This document shows, piece after piece, positions 1 to 12,093 of a stretch of DNA of 51,397 nucleotides. How positions within the stretch are numbered: position 1 is the first letter of the stretch; every line of letters starts with the position of its first letter. Source of the stretch: Rhodopseudomonas sp. AAP120 (GTDB taxonomy: Bacteria; Pseudomonadota; Alphaproteobacteria; Rhizobiales; Xanthobacteraceae). Position numbers and translations under genes: made by a program. The notes beneath the pieces are model-generated. The model was not told where the DNA came from, made no database searches, and was given only the letters and a program-made list of their open reading frames with translations. Location of the stretch: NCBI RefSeq assembly GCF_001295845.1, contig NZ_LJIC01000014.1, positions 1 through 51,397 on the forward strand, read 5' to 3'.

Positions 1-11
1 CCTCACCCCAG

Positions 12-35
12 CCCTCTCCCGCAAGCGGGAGAGGG
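12..35 (-). terminator. Inverted repeat downstream of xthA
   Basis: Perfect 11-bp arms (12-22 and 25-35) separated by two bases lie about 36 bases past the xthA stop on the minus strand. A second smaller hairpin (arms 52-59 and 68-75) overlaps the stop codon. There is no clear T-run, so this may be a repeat-derived hairpin rather than a canonical intrinsic terminator. Confidence 0.45.
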
Positions 36-70
36 GGCGCGCTGTGCTTGGTGTGAGTTTGCGGATGAAC

Positions 71-883
71 TCACAGCTCCATCGACATCGTCACCGGGAC
101 GTGGTCGCTCGGGCGTTCCCAGCTGCGGGCGTCGCGCAGGATCTTGAAGTCGGTGACGCGATCCTTCAGCGCTTCCGACACCCAGATGTGGTCGAGCCGG
201 CGGCCGCGGTCGCCGACGGTCCAGTCGGCGGCGCGGTAGCTCCACCAGGTGTAGACCTTCTCGGACATCGGAATACGCTCGCGCGCGACGTCGACCCAGT
301 TGCCGGCGCGGAGCACGGCGAGCAGCTTGTCGCATTCGATCGGCGTGTGCGACACGACCTTGAGTAACTGCTTGTGCGACCAGACGTCGTGCTCGTGCGG
401 CGCGACGTTGAGATCGCCGACCAGGATGTGGCGCTGATCGCCGGACGGATGCAGCGGCTCGCACGCCTTCATCTCGTCGAGGAACGACAGCTTGTGCTTG
501 AATTTCGGATTGACGGCCGGATCCGGAATGTCGCCGCCGGCCGGCACGTAGAAATTATGCAGCACCAGCGGTGGGTCGTTATCGGCCGTATTCAGCGACA
601 CCGAGATGTGCCGCGAGTCGACGATGTCGCAGAAGGTGCGGACGTCGCGCGCGACGAACGGGATCTTCGAAATGATCGCGACGCCGTGGTAGCCCTTCTG
701 GCCGTTGAGCGCGATGTGCTCGTAGCCGAGCCGCTTGAAGCGTTTCAGCGGAAACGCGTCGTCGGGGCACTTGGTCTCCTGCAGGCACAGCACATCCGGC
801 CGCTGCGCCTTGAGAAACTTCGCCACCAGATCGATGCGCAGCCGCACCGAATTGATGTTCCAGGTCGTCAGGGTGAAGCGCAT
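71..883 (-). CDS. xthA: Exodeoxyribonuclease III (AP endonuclease)
   Basis: A 270-residue member of the EEP (endonuclease/exonuclease/phosphatase) nuclease family that cleaves DNA 5' to abasic sites in base-excision repair. The N-terminus reads MRFTLTTWNINSVRLRI. Family landmarks follow in order: LCLQETK with the metal-binding Glu, the YHGVAI segment, HNFYVPAGGD, VGDLNVAP, and the C-terminal RLDHIWVS and SDHVPV with the catalytic His. Length is normal for XthA. I chose the ATG at 883 because the family begins there; an open frame reaches 967 but the extra residues look unlike any XthA N-terminus. No strong Shine-Dalgarno is visible. Another base-excision enzyme, nth, lies elsewhere in the window, with no operon link. 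Confidence 0.93.
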   Translation of the reverse strand: MRFTLTTWNINSVRLRIDLVAKFLKAQRPDVLCLQETKCPDDAFPLKRFKRLGYEHIALNGQKGYHGVAIISKIPFVARDVRTFCDIVDSRHISVSLNTADNDPPLVLHNFYVPAGGDIPDPAVNPKFKHKLSFLDEMKACEPLHPSGDQRHILVGDLNVAPHEHDVWSHKQLLKVVSHTPIECDKLLAVLRAGNWVDVARERIPMSEKVYTWWSYRAADWTVGDRGRRLDHIWVSEALKDRVTDFKILRDARSWERPSDHVPVTMSMEL

Positions 884-1034
884 GGGAGGCCGGTTGCAGG
901 AAGGGAGGAGGACACCGACGGTCTGACGATGCAGCCCCCTTCTTGCGCGGCACAGGGGCGGACGCAAGCTGCCGGTGTGAACAACCGGCCAGTCACCGCA
1001 GCGTTTTGCTAGGTGGCGAGCATTCCGCGAAGAA

Positions 1035-1146
1035 GATGGATTGCCGGGTCAAGCCCGGCAATGAAGGTCATTCAGGAATTTGCGTGACTGCGAAAGCGAC
1101 GACCCCAATCACAGCGTCATGCGCGGGCTTGACCCGCGCATCTATC
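1035..1146. repeat. Family A palindromic repeats (right half, then left half)
   Basis: Two palindromes fill the gap between xthA and the lolA-like gene. At 1035-1064 is the GCCGGGTCAAGCCCGGC module and at 1115-1146 the GCGCGGGCTTGACCCGCGC module. The same modules recur at 28216, 30057 and 47922, there in the opposite order and about 40-50 bases apart. Here the order looks like the right half of one copy joined to the left half of another. Confidence 0.85.
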
Positions 1147-1186
1147 GTCCGCGCAGCGGACCATCGAGAACAGTCGATGGAAATCT

Positions 1187-2137
1187 CTAGCCCGGCGGCG
1201 TCGAATAGTCGGTGTAATCGATCTTGAACATCGTCGGATCGGGCCGGCGGGTGGTGTCGAGATTGTAGATCGCCACCGTGGTGTCGTAGCCCTGCGGATC
1301 GGTGACGGTCCATTGCTTGAGCTGGCCGTCCTTGACGCCGACCATCAACATCAGCCGGCTGGTGCCGATCACGGCGTTCTTCTCTTCGATGATGATCGAG
1401 ATGTAGAGATCGTCGGAGCTGATCGCCACGACGTTGGTGTCGCGCAAGAGATCGATCTTGTCGCTGAGCAGATAACGCAGCGGCGTCTGCGACAGCGGAT
1501 AGACGTCCTGGGTCGCCAGCTTGCGGTCGCGCACCACCAACGACTGGCCGTCGGCGATCATCGAGATCGGGCTCGGGCTGTCGTATTCGAACCGGACCTT
1601 GCCGGGCTTCATGATGTAGAAATCGCCGTTCAGCTTGCTGCCGTCCGGTCCGACCTGGACGAAGTTGCCGACCAATGTCGACAGCGACGACAGATAGGCG
1701 CTGACCCGCGCGGCGTCCGCCTTCTGCTTGGCGTCGAAGGTGGTGAAGATCGAGGCCGGCACGTTGCGCCGCGGGTCCGGGATGATCGGCTCGGGCGGCG
1801 TCGTCAGCTTGGTCATCGGCGCCGCGGGCTGCGGCTGCGGCGGCCGCGTCTGGCGGGCCGGATCGGCTGCACTGATCTGCCGCTCGCCGGACTTTGGCGA
1901 TGGCTTCGGCACCGGCGTCGGCTCCGCCATCGCCTGAGGGGCGAACGCCAGCCATAGCCCGACGCCGGCCGCGATCGTGCCGCGCAGCCCGGTGAGGATC
2001 GCCGGTCTCGGCGCCAAATCCTTGGAATCGTTCGTCAATGCAATGTCCTGCGCGGAAGCCGCGGATCCGGCGCGCCATCCCTCAGCCGCTACCGTGGCGC
2101 TGTGGCGATTTCGCGACTCCCGTCGGGCGATTTGCAT
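1187..2137 (-). CDS. lolA: LolA-like outer-membrane lipoprotein carrier
   Basis: Periplasmic chaperone predicted to carry lipoproteins from the inner membrane LolCDE complex to the outer membrane. The C-terminal two thirds match the LolA fold: repeated beta segments such as GDFYIMKPGKVRFEY, a basic VVRDRKL strand, and the late TMFKIDY strand. A signal-peptide-like segment (TGLRGTIAAGVGLWLAFAPQ) precedes a Pro/Lys-rich linker. The ATG at 2137 puts this signal about 45 residues in, which is unusual. A TTG at 2038, six bases after AGGAC, would give a normal signal-peptide position and a 283-residue protein, and may be the true start. It follows ftsK by 17 bases in the same direction, so co-transcription is likely. 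Some genomes call this family outer-membrane lipoprotein carrier/sorting protein. Confidence 0.82.
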   Translation of the reverse strand: MQIARRESRNRHSATVAAEGWRAGSAASAQDIALTNDSKDLAPRPAILTGLRGTIAAGVGLWLAFAPQAMAEPTPVPKPSPKSGERQISAADPARQTRPPQPQPAAPMTKLTTPPEPIIPDPRRNVPASIFTTFDAKQKADAARVSAYLSSLSTLVGNFVQVGPDGSKLNGDFYIMKPGKVRFEYDSPSPISMIADGQSLVVRDRKLATQDVYPLSQTPLRYLLSDKIDLLRDTNVVAISSDDLYISIIIEEKNAVIGTSRLMLMVGVKDGQLKQWTVTDPQGYDTTVAIYNLDTTRRPDPTMFKIDYTDYSTPPG

Positions 2138-2154
2138 GTCGCTGATCCCGCGCT

Positions 2155-4632
<2,478 letters not shown>

Positions 4633-4654
4633 ACTCACTGCTGTGCCCCGCGAC

Positions 4655-5881
4655 TCAATCGAGGATCCGCACCAGACGGTGCAATGCTTCGGCGGTGGTC
4701 TCGCTGTCCTGCACCATCGCGACCCGGATATAGCCGGCGCCCGGATTGCTGCCATCCGGCTGCGGCCGGGCCAAGTAACTGCCCGGGATGACGCGGACGC
4801 CGCCTTCGCGGAACAGCTTCACGGTCGCAGCCTCGTCGCCCCCATAGGCGGAGACATCGAGCCACAGGCAGAAGCCGCCGGCGGGGCGCTGATAATTGTA
4901 GCGCGATCCGAGGATCTGATCGGCGAGGTCGAATTTCAGCCGGTACAGCCGACGGTTTTCCTCGACATGCGCCTCGTCCGCATAGGCCGCGATCGCCACA
5001 TGCTGCAGCGGCACCGGCACCTGCGGCGCCGCGACGTTACGCAGCTCGTGATACGCCTTGAGGAAACCCGCATCGCCGGCGACGAAGCCGACCCGCATGC
5101 CGGGCAGATTGGAGCGCTTGGACAGCGACTGGAACACCGCGACATTGCGGAAGTCATCGCCGGCGGCTTGCAGCGCGCTGCCGGGCGCCTCGCGCGTATA
5201 GATCTCCGAATAGCATTCGTCGCTCAGGATCAGGAAGCCGTAGCGATCGGCGAGCTGCTTCAGCTTCGCGTAGTAATCGCTCGAGGCGACCGAGCCCTGC
5301 GGGTTGGCCGGCGAGGCGATGAAGATCGCGACGGTGCGGGCCAGCGTCGCGGCGTCGAGCGATTCCAGATCGGGCAGGAAGCCGTTGGCGCGCGTCGTCG
5401 GCAGGAACACGGCTTCGCAGCCAGCCGCGCGGGCGCCGGCCGCATAGGCCGGGTAGAACGGATTCGGCATCAGGATGGCCGGGGTGCCGCTGCGCGAGCC
5501 GACGTAGCGCGCTGCCGCGACCGCGGCGAGAAACAGCCCTTCGCGGCTGCCGTTCAGTACCAATACCTCGGTCTCGGGATCGGGCGTGCGGGGCAGGGTG
5601 AAACGTCTCGCCAGCCATCCCGCCGCCGCCTCGCGGAACGGCGCGATCCCCTTGGCCATCGGGTAGCGGCCGAACTCTGCGGTGTGCCGCGCCAGCACCT
5701 CGCCGACAAAGCCGGGAATCGGATGCTGCGGTTCGCCGAGCGACAGGTTGATCAGCTTTTCGCCGGGTTGATGCGGCGCCAGCAGCTCAGTCAGCCGCGC
5801 AAACGGCGAACGCTCGCTCTGTCCGGCAGCCTCGGGACTGCCGGCCGCACGCGCCGGGGAGGGGGAGGCGGACAAAACCAT
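4655..5881 (-). CDS. Class I/II PLP aminotransferase, DapC-like
   Basis: A 408-residue cytosolic fold-type I aminotransferase. The PLP lysine is K255 in [15 protein letters not shown]. Other family marks are the substrate-side LSLGEPQHP, the NGSREGLF cofactor loop, SPANPQG with the conserved Asn, and SDECYSEIY with the conserved Asp and Tyr. The overall pattern resembles N-succinyldiaminopimelate aminotransferase (DapC) of the lysine/peptidoglycan pathway. That assignment is inference: LL-diaminopimelate and aspartate-type enzymes share these motifs. The lysine-pathway gene dapB lies about 17 kb away. It is the first gene of the likely operon with ftsK and the lolA-like gene. Confidence 0.8.
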   Translation of the reverse strand: MVLSASPSPARAAGSPEAAGQSERSPFARLTELLAPHQPGEKLINLSLGEPQHPIPGFVGEVLARHTAEFGRYPMAKGIAPFREAAAGWLARRFTLPRTPDPETEVLVLNGSREGLFLAAVAAARYVGSRSGTPAILMPNPFYPAYAAGARAAGCEAVFLPTTRANGFLPDLESLDAATLARTVAIFIASPANPQGSVASSDYYAKLKQLADRYGFLILSDECYSEIYTREAPGSALQAAGDDFRNVAVFQSLSKRSNLPGMRVGFVAGDAGFLKAYHELRNVAAPQVPVPLQHVAIAAYADEAHVEENRRLYRLKFDLADQILGSRYNYQRPAGGFCLWLDVSAYGGDEAATVKLFREGGVRVIPGSYLARPQPDGSNPGAGYIRVAMVQDSETTAEALHRLVRILD

Positions 5882-6005
5882 CGCAAACGCCAGCTTTCAG
5901 AAACACCCGACCGCCAGGATGGATCGAGCGCAAACAGATCAGCCACCATAGATACGGCGAGGTTAAGACGCGATTAACCATCGACGGGCGGGGGCTGAAA
6001 CGACG

Positions 6006-6359
6006 TCAGCGGCCCGGCGAGGTTCCACCAATCTCATGGCTGACGGCCTCGCGCAGCTCGGGCAACGCACGATGGACCGTGTCCCAAACCATCTGCGCCG
6101 CGACCTCTTCATAGTCGTGTCGATAGACGTTGCCTGCGGCAGCGATCTGCCGCCAGCCGATCATGGGATGGCGGCGTTTAACCTCCTCTGCGACGCGGCG
6201 CGACGCTTCGGAAATGATCTCCAGACAGCGGGTGACCGCGTACTGCGTACGCAAGTCGGTTTTGAAGGTGGTCAGATCCGCCTCGGCAATGAAGGCGACC
6301 GCCAGATCGATGTGATGCAGGATATCGCGGAGCGCCAGATCGGACTGCTCAGAACGCAT
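6006..6359 (-). CDS. HepT-like HEPN protein (DUF86)
   Basis: A 117-residue HEPN-fold protein paired with the overlapping nucleotidyltransferase gene upstream, the layout of HepT/MntA toxin-antitoxin modules. In that family HepT is a ribonuclease toxin using an Rx4-6H motif, neutralised when MntA AMPylates a nearby Tyr. Here the motif region reads GNVYRHDY (76-83): the His (H81) and modified-type Tyr (Y83) are present, but the usual Arg position is Gly (G76). The start MRSEQSD at 6359 overlaps the mntA-like gene by 11 bases, and the reading frame upstream of it is only the partner gene read out of frame. Either this is a variant subfamily or the RNase is weakened. Confidence 0.82.
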   Translation of the reverse strand: MRSEQSDLALRDILHHIDLAVAFIAEADLTTFKTDLRTQYAVTRCLEIISEASRRVAEEVKRRHPMIGWRQIAAAGNVYRHDYEEVAAQMVWDTVHRALPELREAVSHEIGGTSPGR

Positions 6360-6645
6360 AGATCGCGTCGGCAACGGCAGTCGGCGCAACCTGGGGCTTG
6401 AGCTGGGCGCGGTTGACGACATCGACCGGGCGGTCGAACAGGCCGGCGATGTAGTCCTTCAGGTCCGCGTAGTCGAACACGGTCACGTGTGCGTCGGGGT
6501 CGATCTCGATCATGATGTCGATGTCGCTGTCCGGCCGATGATTTCCCCGCGCCACCGACCCGAACAGGGCGGCCCGGCGGACGCCGCGCTGGCGCAGCGC
6601 CGGTTGTGACTTGCGAAGGATGTCGAGCGCGAGTGTCCGATCCAT
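6349..6645 (-). CDS. MntA-like minimal nucleotidyltransferase
   Basis: A 98-residue minimal nucleotidyltransferase. The signature GSx10DxD is intact: G29-S30, then D41 and D43 in SDIDIMIEI. In the HEPN/MNT modules such proteins transfer AMP to the HEPN partner and act as antitoxin. The start MDRTLALDIL at 6645 fits the family; the upstream open frame adds residues with no family character. It is the first gene of the two-gene module and overlaps the hepT-like gene by 11 bases, so translation is probably coupled. The module sits between the aminotransferase and amtB, isolated from both. Confidence 0.85.
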   Translation of the reverse strand: MDRTLALDILRKSQPALRQRGVRRAALFGSVARGNHRPDSDIDIMIEIDPDAHVTVFDYADLKDYIAGLFDRPVDVVNRAQLKPQVAPTAVADAIYAF

Positions 6646-6710
6646 TGGCACAGTATAGCACAGCGGTACTGGTTCGCGATGGTGGTCCGACTGCACCGGA
6701 TGCGCCCTCA

Positions 6711-6745
6711 AAAGAAAGGGGCCCCAGCCTGAAGCTGGGGCCCCT
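6711..6745 (-). terminator. Intrinsic terminator of the glnK-amtB operon
   Basis: Perfect 11-bp GC-rich arms (6718-6728 and 6734-6744) around a five-base loop, followed on the minus strand by TTTCTTTTG. It lies about 80 bases past the amtB stop and is the clearest rho-independent terminator of the nitrogen block. Confidence 0.85.
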
Positions 6746-6825
6746 CAACGGATCAAGCATTGCCGGGTATCTGCCTGACCCGTAGCTGGCGGCGCGGCCT
6801 CTCGAGAAGGCCGCGCCGGATGGAC

Positions 6826-8268
6826 TTACATGTTGTAGGCGCGCTCGGTGTGCTCGACGAGGTCGAGGCCTTCGCGCTCGACTTCGACCGGGGCACGCAG
6901 GCCGACGATCACGTCGACGACCTTGTAGAGGATCGCCGAGCCGATGCCGGACAGCAGCACCGTGGTGCCGACGCCCCAGCACTGCGAGATCATCTGCGCA
7001 CCGAAGTCGTAGTCGCCGACCTTGCCGGCGACGTAGTCGTAGACGCCGGTGCCGCCGAGCGCCGGGTTCACCAGGATGCCGGTGCCGAGCGCGCCGATGA
7101 TGCCGCCGACGCCGTGGACGCCGAACACGTCGAGCGAGTCGTCATAGCCCAGCGCATTCTTCACCACGGTGCAGAAGAACAGGCAGACCACGCCGACCAC
7201 CAGGCCGAGCACGATCGCGCCCATCGGACCCGCGAAGCCCGCCGCGGGAGTCACAGCGACCAGACCCGCCACTGCGCCGGACAGCGCGCCGAGCAGCGAG
7301 GGGTGACCCTTGAAGATCCATTCGGCGAACATCCAGGCCAGCGCCGCCGCGGCGGTTGCCACGAAGGTGTTGATCATGGCGAGCGCAGCGCCACCCGAAG
7401 CTTCGAGGTTGGAGCCGGCGTTGAAGCCGAACCAGCCGACCCACAGCAGTGAGGCGCCGATCATCGTCATGGTCAGCGAGTGGGGGGCCATCAGCTCCTT
7501 GCCGTAGCCGGTGCGACGACCGACCAGCAGGGCGCCGATCAGGCCGGCGATGCCGGCGTTGATGTGCACCACGGTGCCGCCCGCGAAGTCGAGCGCGCCC
7601 TTCTTGAAGATGAAGCCGGCGTCGGCGTTGATTTCGTCGAGCTTGGCCTGCGCGGCCGCCTTGGCGGCGTCGTCAGTGGCGGCAGCGAGCGCCTTGGCGG
7701 CGTCGGTGATCGCGTCCGGGCCCGGCCAGTACCAGACCATGTGGGCGATCGGGAAGTAGATCAGCGTCACCCACAGCGGCACGAACAGCGCCACCGCGGC
7801 AAACCGCATCCGCTCCGCGAAAGCGCCGACGATCAGCGCCGGGGTGATGGCCGCGAAGGTCATCTGGAAGCAGATGTAGACGATCTCCGAGATGTTGGCG
7901 TCGACCGAGAAGGTCGCGGCCTTGGAGTCGGTGGTGACGCCGGCGAGGAACGCCTTGGAGAAACCGCCGATGAAGTCGGAGCCGCCGGTGAAGGCGAGGC
8001 TGTAGCCGTAGACCACCCAGATCAGGGTGACGATGCAGACGGTGTAGAACACCTGGGCCAGCACCGAGAGCATGTTCTTGGAGCGAACCAGACCGCCGTA
8101 GAACAGCGCCAGGCCCGGAATGGTCATCAGCAGGACCAGAACCGTCGAGGTCATCATCCAGGCGTTGTCGCCCTTGTTGACCGTGGGCTCGGCATAGGCG
8201 GCCGTTGCGGCAAATACGCTCGCAGCAAGAACGGCCAGTCCCGCGCCGTAGGGACGTTTGAACGTCAT
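6826..8268 (-). CDS. amtB: Ammonium transporter AmtB (copy 1)
   Basis: A 480-residue inner-membrane ammonium channel with an N-terminal signal sequence ending near AATAAYA and eleven predicted membrane segments. The conserved Asp and first pore His are in LDFAGGTVVHINAG, and the second pore His in DDSLDVFGVHGVGG. Compared with the second copy it carries about 41 extra residues rich in Ala, Lys and Asp before the DFAGG motif. The ATG at 8268 has AGGAG seven bases upstream. It follows glnK by 39 bases, the usual pairing in which GlnK plugs the channel when ammonium is plentiful. Confidence 0.95.
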   Translation of the reverse strand: MTFKRPYGAGLAVLAASVFAATAAYAEPTVNKGDNAWMMTSTVLVLLMTIPGLALFYGGLVRSKNMLSVLAQVFYTVCIVTLIWVVYGYSLAFTGGSDFIGGFSKAFLAGVTTDSKAATFSVDANISEIVYICFQMTFAAITPALIVGAFAERMRFAAVALFVPLWVTLIYFPIAHMVWYWPGPDAITDAAKALAAATDDAAKAAAQAKLDEINADAGFIFKKGALDFAGGTVVHINAGIAGLIGALLVGRRTGYGKELMAPHSLTMTMIGASLLWVGWFGFNAGSNLEASGGAALAMINTFVATAAAALAWMFAEWIFKGHPSLLGALSGAVAGLVAVTPAAGFAGPMGAIVLGLVVGVVCLFFCTVVKNALGYDDSLDVFGVHGVGGIIGALGTGILVNPALGGTGVYDYVAGKVGDYDFGAQMISQCWGVGTTVLLSGIGSAILYKVVDVIVGLRAPVEVEREGLDLVEHTERAYNM

Positions 8269-8307
8269 TTGTTGTCTCCTGAGTGAAGAAGTGAGGGTGA
8301 GCGCGAA

Positions 8308-8721
<414 letters not shown>

Positions 8722-8752
8722 TCACTACGCGGGCACAGCCACGCCCCCTAGA

Positions 8753-8768
8753 ATCAAATGCCGTGCCA
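8753..8768 (-). promoter_or_regulatory. Sigma-54 (-24/-12) promoter for glnK-amtB
   Basis: On the minus strand the sequence TGGCACGGCATTTGAT matches the RpoN consensus TGGCACGNNNNTTGCW with correct -24/-12 spacing and one mismatch (A for C after TTG). An inverted repeat (AGCGCAG...CTGCGCT, 8823-8842) lies 55-75 bases upstream, a plausible place for an enhancer site, but it does not match the NtrC consensus well. Confidence 0.75.
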
Positions 8769-8880
8769 GTCGGGCGGAGCGCTGGAATCGTTCAGGAAAT
8801 CGAAACTTTGAGCGGCGCCCGCAGCGCAGCACCGGCTGCGCTATTCCGTCGCGCTCGTTTTATGGGCAATTATGGTCAAA

Positions 8881-8920
8881 CGCTGAGCACGACAGCGTCT
8901 CGACACAATCGTGCTCAGCG
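8881..8920 (-). terminator. Hairpin after the second amtB copy
   Basis: Perfect 12-bp inverted repeat (8881-8892 and 8909-8920) with a 16-base loop, ending in TTT on the minus strand and starting 38 bases past the amtB stop at 8959. It should separate the upstream glnK-amtB unit from the downstream one. Confidence 0.6.
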
Positions 8921-8958
8921 GGCAGGCAGCGATAAAGGTATCATAATATAGGGTGAGG

Positions 8959-10293
8959 CTATTGCAGCGCCTCGCCATGCTGCGAAATGTCGAGACCTTC
9001 TATTTCGTGCTCACGCGACACGCGCAGCGCCACGAACAGGCCGACCGCCTTCAATAGGACGAACGTCGCAATTGCGGTCCAAAGCAAGGTTACCGCGATA
9101 CCGGCGAGCTGAATCAACGGCTGCAGCCAGTTGCCCTCGAACGCGCCGGCCACGCCGCCGATGGCTGCGGTGGCGAAAAACCCGCCAAGCAACGTGCCCG
9201 TCAGCCCGCCGATGCCGTGGACACCGAATACGTCGAGCGAGTCGTCGTAGCGCAGCCGGTGCTTGAGCCAGATGCAGGCCCAGTAGCAGACGCCGCCGGC
9301 GATCACGCCGATCACCACGCCGTGCCAGGGCTGCACATAGCCGGACGCCGGCGTGATGGTGCCGAGCCCGGCGACGGCGCCGGAAATCATGCCGAGCACC
9401 GAGGGCTTGCGCCGCGACGCCCATTCGATCGCGCCCCAGGTCAGCGCCCCGGCGCAGGCGGCCAGATGCGTGGCGGTGATGGCGAAGACGGCTCGTGAAT
9501 CCGCCGCCAGCGCCGAGCCGCCGTTGAAGCCGAACCAGCCGACCCACAGCAGGCCGGTGCCGATCACGGCGAGCGACAGGTCGAACGGCGACAGGTTCTC
9601 CATGCCGTAGCCATGGCGCCGTCCGATCACCAATGCGGCGATCAGTCCGCCGGTGCCAGCCGACAGGTGCACCACCAGACCGCCGGCGAAATCCAGCACA
9701 CCCCAGCCGGCCAGAAAGCCGCCGCCCCAGATCCAGTGCGCCAGCGGCACATAGACGACCACGAACCAGGCGACCGAGAACAGCAGATAGGCCGAAAATC
9801 GCATCCGGTCCGCAACCGAGCCAGCGACCAGCGCGACGGTGATGATCGCGAAGGTCATTTGGTAAAGCATGAACAGCGCTTCGGGGATGGTCTTGGCGGC
9901 CGGATTGACGCTGTCCATCGTCATGCCGATCAGGAAGACGCGGTCGAACGATCCGATGAAGGCGCCACCGCCCACGAAGGTCAGCGAATAGCCGAACGCT
10001 ACCCACAACAGCGAGATCAGCGCCACTGCGGCCAGGCTCTGCGCCATGGTGGCCAGCACGTTCTTCTTGCGCACCATGCCGGAGTAGAACAGCGCCAGGC
10101 CGGGGATCGTCATCATCAGCACGAAGGCGGTGGCGACCGTCATCCAGGCGGTGTCGGCGGCGCTGATCGCCGACGCTGCCGGCGTGTCCTGGGCGAGGGC
10201 CGGCGAGATCCCGAGGCCGCCCGCCGCCAACGCCAATGCCACACCAAAGAAGCCCGTTGCAGCCTGTGCCGCACGGCTGATCGACCCGGTCAT
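8959..10293 (-). CDS. amtB: Ammonium transporter AmtB (copy 2)
   Basis: A 444-residue ammonium channel with a signal sequence ending near GISPALA. The pore residues are intact: LDFAGGLVVHLSAG for the Asp and first His, and DDSLDVFGVHGIGG for the second His. It lacks the Ala/Lys-rich insertion seen in copy 1. It follows its own glnK by 72 bases and ends before a strong hairpin. The two copies clearly differ in sequence outside the pore motifs, so this is not a recent duplication. Confidence 0.94.
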   Translation of the reverse strand: MTGSISRAAQAATGFFGVALALAAGGLGISPALAQDTPAASAISAADTAWMTVATAFVLMMTIPGLALFYSGMVRKKNVLATMAQSLAAVALISLLWVAFGYSLTFVGGGAFIGSFDRVFLIGMTMDSVNPAAKTIPEALFMLYQMTFAIITVALVAGSVADRMRFSAYLLFSVAWFVVVYVPLAHWIWGGGFLAGWGVLDFAGGLVVHLSAGTGGLIAALVIGRRHGYGMENLSPFDLSLAVIGTGLLWVGWFGFNGGSALAADSRAVFAITATHLAACAGALTWGAIEWASRRKPSVLGMISGAVAGLGTITPASGYVQPWHGVVIGVIAGGVCYWACIWLKHRLRYDDSLDVFGVHGIGGLTGTLLGGFFATAAIGGVAGAFEGNWLQPLIQLAGIAVTLLWTAIATFVLLKAVGLFVALRVSREHEIEGLDISQHGEALQ

Positions 10294-10365
10294 GATGCCT
10301 GCCCCGTCGGAATATCGCGGCGCCCCGGCACCGCCGTTCGATTTGCGGTGAGACGTGAGGTGAGC

Positions 10366-10818
<453 letters not shown>

Positions 10819-10935
10819 TTAAGGAAGTGGCGGCTCGCGGAAGGAGGCAGGCCGGGACGTTCTCGGTTCAGGATGTCCCAGGATCGGAAGCGGTGCGGCT
10901 CTCGCCTGAACGGACGGCCAGTCCTTGCTCTGGGT

Positions 10936-12093
10936 TCAGGCGGCCAGATCGGCCACCACCGCGTCGAGCACCGGAAAGCCCGCCAGAGTCACGCGCAGCC
11001 GGCCGTCGGCATCGACCGCAATGGCGCCTTCCTCGCGCAGCAGCGCGATCCGTTTCGGGTCGAGCGGGCGCCCCGACAGCGCCTGATAGCGGCGCGGATC
11101 GATGCCTTCGGCCAGCCGCAGCCCCATCAGCAGGAACTCGTCGGCGCGCTCTTCACTGTTGAGGCGCTCGTCGGTGATAATGCCATGGCCGCTGCCCTCG
11201 ACGCGCATCAGCCAGCTCTCCGGCCTGCGTTCGGTCGCGGTGGCGTAGCGCGCCCCGCCGATGTCGAGCCGGCCGTGCGCGCCGGGGCCGATCCCGGCAT
11301 ATTCTTGGCCACGCCAGTACACCAGATTATGCTGGCACTCGGCGCCCGGCCTTGCGTGGTTGGAAATCTCGTAGGCCGGCAGACCGAGTTCGGCGCAGAC
11401 CGATTGCGTCACGTCGTACAGCGCGCGCGAGACCGCGTCGTCCGGGGTCTGCAGCTTGCCGGCGCGATGCAGCGCAAAGAACGGCGTCTCGGCCTCGATC
11501 GTCAGTTGATACAGCGACAGATGCTCTGCCGCCTCGCCGATGGCGCGGCGAAGTTCGGCCTCCCACATCGCCGGGGTCTGGCCGGGGCGGGCATAGATCA
11601 GGTCGAACGAGTAGCGATCGAATGCCGAGCGGGCGATCGCGACCGCGTCCATCGCTTCCTGCGCGGTATGCAGCCGGCCGAGCGTTTTCAGCGACGCGTC
11701 GTCGAGCGCCTGCACGCCGAGCGAGACGCGATTGACGCCGGCGCTCCGATAGCCGCGAAACCGCGTCGCCTCGACGCTGGTCGGATTCGCTTCGAGCGAG
11801 ATCTCCGCGTCCGGCGCGACGCGCCAATATTTGCCGATCGCATCGAGGATCGCGCCGACGGTTTGCGGCTGCATCAGCGACGGCGTGCCGCCACCGAGGA
11901 AGATCGACGTCACCTCGCGCGGACCGATCCGGGCCGCCGTGGTCTCGATCTCGCGCGCGAACGCGCGGGCGAAGCGGTCCTCGTCGATCGCGGCGTGACG
12001 GACATGGCTGTTGAAGTCGCAATACGGGCACTTCGACAGGCAGAACGGCCAGTGCACGTAAACGCCGAAATCCTGATCGGAGCTAGCCGGCAA
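10936..12093 (-). CDS. hemW: Radical SAM heme chaperone HemW
   Basis: A 385-residue radical SAM protein of the HemN/HemW group. The cluster motif is C18-x3-C22-x2-C25 in [14 protein letters not shown], followed by FLGGGTPSL and the TNPTSVE-like region [11 protein letters not shown]. It lacks the N-terminal extension of true oxygen-independent coproporphyrinogen oxidase, so HemW (heme insertion) is preferred. The start is TTG at 12093, supported by GGAG seven bases upstream; it overlaps the rdgB stop by 11 bases, implying translational coupling. Confidence 0.9.
   Translation of the reverse strand: MPASSDQDFGVYVHWPFCLSKCPYCDFNSHVRHAAIDEDRFARAFAREIETTAARIGPREVTSIFLGGGTPSLMQPQTVGAILDAIGKYWRVAPDAEISLEANPTSVEATRFRGYRSAGVNRVSLGVQALDDASLKTLGRLHTAQEAMDAVAIARSAFDRYSFDLIYARPGQTPAMWEAELRRAIGEAAEHLSLYQLTIEAETPFFALHRAGKLQTPDDAVSRALYDVTQSVCAELGLPAYEISNHARPGAECQHNLVYWRGQEYAGIGPGAHGRLDIGGARYATATERRPESWLMRVEGSGHGIITDERLNSEERADEFLLMGLRLAEGIDPRRYQALSGRPLDPKRIALLREEGAIAVDADGRLRVTLAGFPVLDAVVADLAA

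Noticed and set aside
8763-8951. Open frame in the amtB-glnK gap
   Set aside because: No ribosome site, no family character, and it overlaps the sigma-54 promoter and a hairpin.
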